50,763 bases of DNA from positions 1-50,763 of the forward strand of contig DYIY01000023.1 in assembly GCA_020723405.1 (NCBI GenBank). Direction: 5' to 3'. Within the stretch, counting starts at the first letter, position 1. Each line of letters opens with the position of its first letter. The notes below the pieces were generated by a model. It did not search any database. It was not told where the DNA came from and saw nothing but the letters and a program-made list of their open reading frames with translations. The DNA comes from Thiobacillus denitrificans. GTDB lineage: Bacteria; Pseudomonadota; Gammaproteobacteria; Burkholderiales; Thiobacillaceae. Positions 46,342 to 50,763 of the stretch are shown here, in pieces. A program made the translations under genes and the position numbers.

Positions 46342-46881
46342 TCACCTGGGCTTGTGGAAAATCTCCCCCATGTGCATGGGGTAGTCACCTCGCCGCCGGT
46401 CTTCGTAGTAGTGCATGAGGGTCCGGTGAATCGTGCGGAAGGCCAGATCGTCCCAGGGGATTTCATTTTCGGCGAACAAGCCCGCTTCCAGGCTTTCCTC
46501 CCCGGGAATGAAATCCAGGTGCAGCAGCCTGGCGCGGAATACCAGGTAGACCTGATTGATGTCCGGCAGGCTGATCATGCTGTAGAGACCGATGATGTCC
46601 ACCCGGGCACCGGCTTCTTCCAGGGTTTCCCGGGCGGCGCCTTCGGCGGTGGTTTCGCCGTTTTCCATGAAGCCGGCGGGCAGGGTCCACAGGCCGTACT
46701 TGGGTTCGATGGCCCGGCGGCAGAGCAGGATCTTGTCTTCCCATTCCGGAATGCACCCCACCACCATCTTGGGGTTGTGGTAGTGGATGGCGCCACAGGC
46801 CGTGCACACATGGCGGGGCCGGTTGTCTCCGGCGGGAATCTCGATGCGCACCGGCGCGCCGCAGTGGGAACAGAAATTCAT
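46342..46881 (-). CDS. Nudix hydrolase with zinc ribbon
   Basis: From ATG 46881 the 179-residue protein begins MNFCSHCGAPVRIEIP and has four zinc-ribbon Cys (4, 7, 26 and 29). The complete Nudix box runs from G70 to G91, with the REtxEE core seen as ARETLEEAG. Zinc-ribbon Nudix enzymes include NADH pyrophosphatases, but the NudC-specific region after the box was not recognised, so the substrate is open. The longer upstream extension is the shadow of the divergent small gene. Confidence 0.88.
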   Translation of the reverse strand: MNFCSHCGAPVRIEIPAGDNRPRHVCTACGAIHYHNPKMVVGCIPEWEDKILLCRRAIEPKYGLWTLPAGFMENGETTAEGAARETLEEAGARVDIIGLYSMISLPDINQVYLVFRARLLHLDFIPGEESLEAGLFAENEIPWDDLAFRTIHRTLMHYYEDRRRGDYPMHMGEIFHKPR

Positions 46882-46941
46882 GTTTGACGGCAAGGGAGGT
46901 TTGGGCGAAGTTTGCAGCATCGGCGTGACAAGGCAAAGCAC

Positions 46942-47121
46942 ATGGATAACGACAAGTGGCTGGTGGACCTGGTGCAGCAGATGCGCCGGGCGAAAACCCG
47001 CGCCCAGCTTGAGGAAGTGCTGGATCGCCTGGAGGACCACTATGACGCCTTCAGCGGTCCCGGCCAGGAAACCCTGGATGAATTGCTGGAGGAGGGCCGG
47101 CGCCGCCTGGCCAGTCTCTGA
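46942..47121 (+). CDS. Small helical protein, unknown
   Basis: ATG 46942 gives 59 residues: MDNDKWLVDLVQQMRRAKTR, then AQLEEVLDRLEDHYDAFSGP and a short charged tail. Heptad-like Leu/Val spacing suggests a coiled coil. It is 60 bases from the divergent Nudix gene and 18 before the next frame, probably in the same operon as the following three genes. No family recognised. Confidence 0.55.
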   Translation: MDNDKWLVDLVQQMRRAKTRAQLEEVLDRLEDHYDAFSGPGQETLDELLEEGRRRLASL

Positions 47122-47139
47122 GCGCTTTCAGACAGCCCC

Positions 47140-48027
47140 ATGTATCCCCGCTATTACGCCCTGCGCCGGGTGAACCCCTACCGGGGGGTGGTCCAGCACG
47201 TGGACATCGGCGAGGCCCTGGCCACCAGCCACGACGGCCTCACCTGGCACCTGCGGGCCGACGACGGCCATGGCTGGGTGCGGCCGGCGGGGGTGTGGGT
47301 GGAGGGCCAGGGCCTGACCCTGGGCCAGCCCCAGGGGCTGGGCGACATGCTGGCTGCCCTGGAGACCCGACCGGCCCTGCCGTTCCCCATCTTCGACACC
47401 CACGAATGCTGGCTGTTGGACCGGGAAAGCGGCGAGCCCCTGGCGCTGTTGGCGGCGGCACGCATGGCGCCCCGGGACCAGGACCGGACCGACACGGAGT
47501 GGCTGCCCTTCGTGCTGACCTATACCGGGTTCGTGTCCCGGGCCCTGGCCGAGCGGGATGCGGTGAGCCACCGGGCCAGCAGCGCCCACAAGGATCTGTT
47601 GGCCCGCACGGTGAATCACGCGGCCAAGCCCCACGCCATGGCCCAGTGGTTCCACCGGGGCCAGGATGGGGTGGGCCGGGGGGAGGGCGGGCGGCGCCTG
47701 CCCTACGAATGGCGGCAGCGGGAGTTGCCAGCCGGTGCCTTTCCCGAATTACTGGTCCGGGAATCCTGGAATAGCCGACTGGAACAGTCGGTTATCAGCG
47801 ATTATCATCGCTGGCTGGCGCCCCTGCTCCTGCTCTGGCCCCGTTTGAGCGAAGCCACCCGGCGCCGCCTGGAACTTCAGGCCTGCGAGAAGCCGGCCTG
47901 GTTGGCCCGGGTGGCCCGCCTGCTGCCCGAGCGGCTGGAAGCCGAGCGCATCCAGGCCGCCCTGGTGGCGGCGCAAATGGAAGCGGCCCTGGCCGGCGGC
48001 GAGGCCGGCCCGCCGGATTTTGTCTGA
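47140..48027 (+). CDS. Conserved-looking protein upstream of MoxR/VWA genes, unknown
   Basis: The 295-residue soluble protein begins MYPRYYALRRVNPYRGVVQH. It has an N-terminal beta-rich half (ATSHDGLTWHLRADDGHGW, then FPIFDTHECWLLDRESGEPL) and a C-terminal helical half (RRLELQACEKPAWLARVARL). No signal peptide or catalytic motif was seen. It lies 14 bases before a MoxR ATPase gene, so it probably belongs to the same machine. I do not recognise a family. Confidence 0.75.
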   Translation: MYPRYYALRRVNPYRGVVQHVDIGEALATSHDGLTWHLRADDGHGWVRPAGVWVEGQGLTLGQPQGLGDMLAALETRPALPFPIFDTHECWLLDRESGEPLALLAAARMAPRDQDRTDTEWLPFVLTYTGFVSRALAERDAVSHRASSAHKDLLARTVNHAAKPHAMAQWFHRGQDGVGRGEGGRRLPYEWRQRELPAGAFPELLVRESWNSRLEQSVISDYHRWLAPLLLLWPRLSEATRRRLELQACEKPAWLARVARLLPERLEAERIQAALVAAQMEAALAGGEAGPPDFV

Positions 48028-48041
48028 CAGAAAGAGAAACA

Positions 48042-49115
48042 ATGCGTCCGTCCCATATCGAAACCATCCTGGACCGCGAGTTCACCAGTTGCGCGGCGGG
48101 CCAGCACACGCCGGTCATGCTCTGGGGGCCGCCCGGGGTGGGCAAGAGCCAGATCATCGCCGGCATCGCCCGGCTCCATGGCGTGCCCCTCATCGACCTG
48201 CGCCTGTCCCAGATGGAGCCCACCGACCTGCGCGGTATTCCCTTCCGCAACGGCGACAACGTGGAATGGTCGGTGCCGGCCATGTTGCCCGACGCCAGGC
48301 GCCACGGTCCGGCAGGCATCCTCTTCCTGGACGAGATCAACGCCGCGCCCCCCACCGTGTCGGCGGCCGCCTACCAGCTCATCCTGGACCGGCGCCTGGG
48401 GGAATACGTGATTCCCGAGGGTTGGGCCATCTTCGCCGCCGGCAACCGCCAGGGGGACCGGGGGGTCACCTATGCCATGCCGGCGCCCCTGGCCAACCGC
48501 TTCACCCATTACGAGGTGGAGCCCAACCTGGACGATTGGGTGAGCTGGGCCCTGAAGAGCGGCATGGACGCGCGCATCCTGGGCTTTCTGCGTTTCCGCC
48601 CGGACATGCTGTTCAACTACGACGCGGCCCACAACCCGGTGGCCTTCCCCAGCCCCCGCTCCTGGGAATACGCCCATCGGGCCCTGCAGAAGTTCGGCGA
48701 CCGGCCCGACCTGCTGGCCGACGCCCTCCAGGCCTGCGTGGGCCAGGCCTGCGGCGTGGAGCTCAAGGCCTTCATCGACAACCTGGAGAACCTGCCGGAC
48801 ATCGACGGCATTCTCGACGGCAGCGTGGCCGAGGTGCCCAAGGGCATCGACCTGCAATACGGCGTGGCCGCCGCCCTGGTGCGCCGGGCCAAGGAAGCGG
48901 CCGACGAGTGGGACAAGGGGGCGGCCAAGCTGGCCAACATCCTGAAGTACGCCCGCAACTTCCCCCAGCGGGAAATGGGCGTCATGCTGGTCACCGACCT
49001 GCACCGGGCCGTGGGCAAGCCCCTGTTCGCCGTGCCCGAGTTCGTCAGTTGGGCCAACAGCGTGGCCGAACTGATGCTCTACGATTTCAAGCCCCAGGCT
49101 GACGGAGGGCGCTGA
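48042..49115 (+). CDS. MoxR-family AAA+ ATPase
   Basis: The 357-residue protein has Walker A GPPGVGKS (residues 29-36), Walker B ILFLDEINAA (about 93-102), a sensor-1-like AAGN segment (IFAAGNRQGDRGVTYAMPAP) and an arginine finger in PLANRFTHYEV. MoxR ATPases act as chaperones that insert cofactors or metals or remodel partners, usually with a VWA protein. The next gene, two bases downstream, encodes one. Confidence 0.92.
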   Translation: MRPSHIETILDREFTSCAAGQHTPVMLWGPPGVGKSQIIAGIARLHGVPLIDLRLSQMEPTDLRGIPFRNGDNVEWSVPAMLPDARRHGPAGILFLDEINAAPPTVSAAAYQLILDRRLGEYVIPEGWAIFAAGNRQGDRGVTYAMPAPLANRFTHYEVEPNLDDWVSWALKSGMDARILGFLRFRPDMLFNYDAAHNPVAFPSPRSWEYAHRALQKFGDRPDLLADALQACVGQACGVELKAFIDNLENLPDIDGILDGSVAEVPKGIDLQYGVAAALVRRAKEAADEWDKGAAKLANILKYARNFPQREMGVMLVTDLHRAVGKPLFAVPEFVSWANSVAELMLYDFKPQADGGR

Positions 49116-49117
49116 GG

Positions 49118-50425
49118 GTGGAAAGCGGCAAGGGCCGCGGGCCCGGCGGGGCCTCGGCGGATCGGCTCGAAACCAAGCTGGCTGCCGCCCGCACCCGGCT
49201 GATCCTGGAAAAGCCCTTCCTGGGCGCCCTGGTCATGCACCTGCCCCTCAAGGCCAGTGACGCCCAGTGGTGCAAGACCACCGCCACCGACGCCCGGCAT
49301 TTCTATTACAACCCGGCCTACATCGCCCGCCTGACCCTGGAGCAGACCCAGTTCGTGCTGGCCCACGAGGCCATGCACTGCGCCCTGTCCCACTTCGCCC
49401 GGCGCAACCACCGGCAGAAGCACCGCTGGGACGTGGCCTGCGACTACGCGGTGAACATGATCCTGGACGACGAGCGCATGCAGGGCCCCGACAACGCCCT
49501 CATGGACGCCGCCTACCGGGGCCTCACGGCGGAAGAGATCTACCCCCTGCTGCACGAGGATCCCCCCGAGGAAACCCAGGACACCCACCTGTTCGACAAC
49601 AGCGACAGCCAGGGCAGCGAAGGCGAATCCCAGGAACCGGAGGCAGGCCAGGGCGGCGAAAAGGAATCGGAGCAAGAGGATTCCCAGGGGGGCGGCAACC
49701 CGGAGGACAGTCCCTCGTCCCAGGGCCAGCCCCAGGAATCGGACCAGGCCGGCCAGGCGGAGATGGAGACGCAGACGCCACCGCCGCCCCCCAGCGACCC
49801 GGCCAGGCTGGACGAGCAATGGAAGAGCCGCCTGGCCGCCGCCGCCCAGGCCGCCCGCCAGGCCGGCAAGCTGTCCCAGTCCCTCATGCGCATGGTGGAC
49901 CACCTGCTGGCCCCGCAACTGCCCTGGCGGGCCCTGCTGGCCCGCTACATGATGAACGTGGCCCGGGACGACTACAGCTTCCAGCGCCCCTCCCGCCGGG
50001 ACGGGGCGGCCATCATGCCCCGCCTGGCCAGCCAGGGGGTCAACGTGGCGGTGGTGCTGGACACCAGCGGCTCGGTGACCCGGGAGGAACTGGAAGCTTT
50101 CCTCGGCGAAGTGGACGCCCTCAAGGCCCAGGTGCGGGCCGCCGTCACCCTCCACGCCTGCGACGACAAACTGGACCCGGCCGGACCCTGGCGTTTCGCC
50201 CCCTGGGAAAGCCTGGTGTTGCCCGAGCAGGTGTCCGGCGGTGGCGGCACGGATTTCCGCCCGGTGTTCGACTGGCTGGAGCGGGAACGCTTGGGGCCGG
50301 ATCTGCTGCTCTATTTCACGGATGCCGAGGGCCGCTTTCCTGATGGGGAACCGGAATTCCCGGTGCTCTGGCTGGTCAAGGGCAAGGCACCCGTGCCCTT
50401 CGGCGTACGGGTCCAACTCAATTAA
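49118..50425 (+). CDS. Metallopeptidase-like and VWA domain protein (DUF2201 type)
   Basis: The 435-residue protein starts at GTG 49118, two bases after the MoxR stop. The N-terminal domain contains the zinc-protease motif HEAMH (residues 83-87) and CDYAVNMILDDERM. Residues about 150-230 are a low-complexity Glu/Gln/Ser/Pro linker. The C-terminal VWA domain has the MIDAS motif DTSGSV (315-320) and GGGGTDFRPVFDWLE. This is the DUF2201 (VWA-like, putative metallopeptidase) layout, usually paired with MoxR. Whether HEAMH is catalytic is unknown. Confidence 0.9.
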   Translation: MESGKGRGPGGASADRLETKLAAARTRLILEKPFLGALVMHLPLKASDAQWCKTTATDARHFYYNPAYIARLTLEQTQFVLAHEAMHCALSHFARRNHRQKHRWDVACDYAVNMILDDERMQGPDNALMDAAYRGLTAEEIYPLLHEDPPEETQDTHLFDNSDSQGSEGESQEPEAGQGGEKESEQEDSQGGGNPEDSPSSQGQPQESDQAGQAEMETQTPPPPPSDPARLDEQWKSRLAAAAQAARQAGKLSQSLMRMVDHLLAPQLPWRALLARYMMNVARDDYSFQRPSRRDGAAIMPRLASQGVNVAVVLDTSGSVTREELEAFLGEVDALKAQVRAAVTLHACDDKLDPAGPWRFAPWESLVLPEQVSGGGGTDFRPVFDWLERERLGPDLLLYFTDAEGRFPDGEPEFPVLWLVKGKAPVPFGVRVQLN

Positions 50426-50688
50426 GGGGTGCAAGGGTAAAACCCCAACTCAGACAAGGCCTTGCCCCGTGAAAAACAATTGATCCGCCTCATGACAAAC
50501 CGGGGGATTTCATGTCATTGTTCGCACCCCATCCATATATCAGGCATGGATTAGGTGAAAAATATCAGGTGTCGTTGTGCACCCGTCGCGTCTGATCGGC
50601 GTTTTTACAAGCGCTCGTTGCATGGCATCGTCACCGGCCGAGAGGCTGGAACGGGCATAACCTGGAACCAACGTTTATGGAGAACTGC
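50426..50688. promoter_or_regulatory. Intergenic region before the Tat-signal gene
   Basis: No gene is seen in these 263 bases. They are AT-richer than the coding DNA. They contain an inverted repeat ATGACA (50492-50497)/TGTCAT (50513-50518) and a direct repeat ATATCAGG at 50537-50544 and 50562-50569, 25 bases apart. These may be regulator sites, but no known motif was matched. Confidence 0.4.
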
Positions 50689-50763
50689 ATGAACAATCTG
50701 CGCAGGAACGTACTGAAGGGTGCCGGTGCCACCGGCGCCGTTGGCGTGGCGGTGATGGCCGGC
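50689..50763 (+). CDS. Start of a Tat-exported protein, possibly SoxY
   Basis: Only 25 codons are in the window. They read MNNLRRNVLKGAGATGAVGV and then AVMAG: a twin-arginine signal (RRNVLKG) followed by a hydrophobic stretch. A GGAG site lies upstream. SoxY of the thiosulfate-oxidising Sox system has a very similar leader, but many Tat substrates do too, so the identity is a guess. Confidence 0.6.
   Translation, partial: MNNLRRNVLKGAGATGAVGVAVMAG

Noticed and set aside
50537-50569. Sigma-54 or known activator site before the Tat-signal gene
   Set aside because: No GG-N10-GC element or recognisable box was found; only short repeats, recorded as region features.

Overview
The window is about 50.8 kb of GC-rich DNA (roughly two-thirds G+C by eye) with dense, mostly short-spaced operons. 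It looks like a betaproteobacterial chromosome. The reasons are a CcsA-like gene beside ffh, a ClpB-nadC divergence, RF3, RlmD, SlyD-type FKBP, tandem PhnD-like binding proteins, GC-rich codon use, and dispersed repeats of a kind I associate with Beta- and Gammaproteobacteria. A Tat-signal gene begins at the right edge and could be soxY, which would fit a sulfur oxidiser, but it is cut off after 25 codons. I cannot name the species.

Layout. 1-1805: end of a dTDP-rhamnose operon (rfbA', rfbC, rfbD) plus a 54-codon ArfA-like gene. 1810-4446: CcsA-like assembly protein, ffh and a small cytochrome c. 4571-5602: secreted CsgG-like/SH3 protein. 5731-9457: a deacetylase-family gene divergent from a Pat-type protein acetyltransferase, a possible reversible acetylation pair. 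9512-10204: transposase and nucleotidyltransferase debris. 10269-13158: a decaying defence and toxin-antitoxin island bounded by two identical 80-bp copies of the clpB 3' end. It holds an hsdR fragment, a DUF1016 nuclease with an amber stop, and an apparently intact ParE-type TA pair. 13082-15680: clpB, with a one-base frameshift and a very good sigma-32 promoter. 15770-17128: nadC and a SlyD-like isomerase.

17287-27336 is a glucan block. glgC and two GH57 enzymes run leftward; glgB, corA and pgi run rightward from the same intergenic region. 27311-28665 holds a CDP-alcohol phosphatidyltransferase and a TatD nuclease. 28776-29465 encodes an unusual secreted protein built from eleven 12-13-residue repeats, followed by a strong terminator. 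29660-30750 is non-coding and packed with direct and inverted repeats. 30881-33483: Tim44-like membrane protein and prfC. 33508-39470 is leftward: a Cys-containing secreted protein, then rlmD, a ChaA-like antiporter, a PotD-like binding protein and a membrane diguanylate cyclase. The last two overlap by one base and resemble the NspS/MbaA polyamine-sensing arrangement.

39664-41517: two PhnD-like paralogs with no transporter genes. 41521-45160: a PolB-exonuclease-like protein, then a translationally coupled trio (6-phosphogluconolactonase, DUF4139 protein, 2OG-Fe(II) oxygenase). 45257-46881: an atypical methyltransferase and a Nudix hydrolase. 46942-50425: a small coiled-coil protein, a conserved unknown, a MoxR ATPase and a metallopeptidase-like/VWA protein. 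50426-50688 has no gene and leads into the truncated Tat-signal gene. No tRNA, rRNA or CRISPR array was seen.
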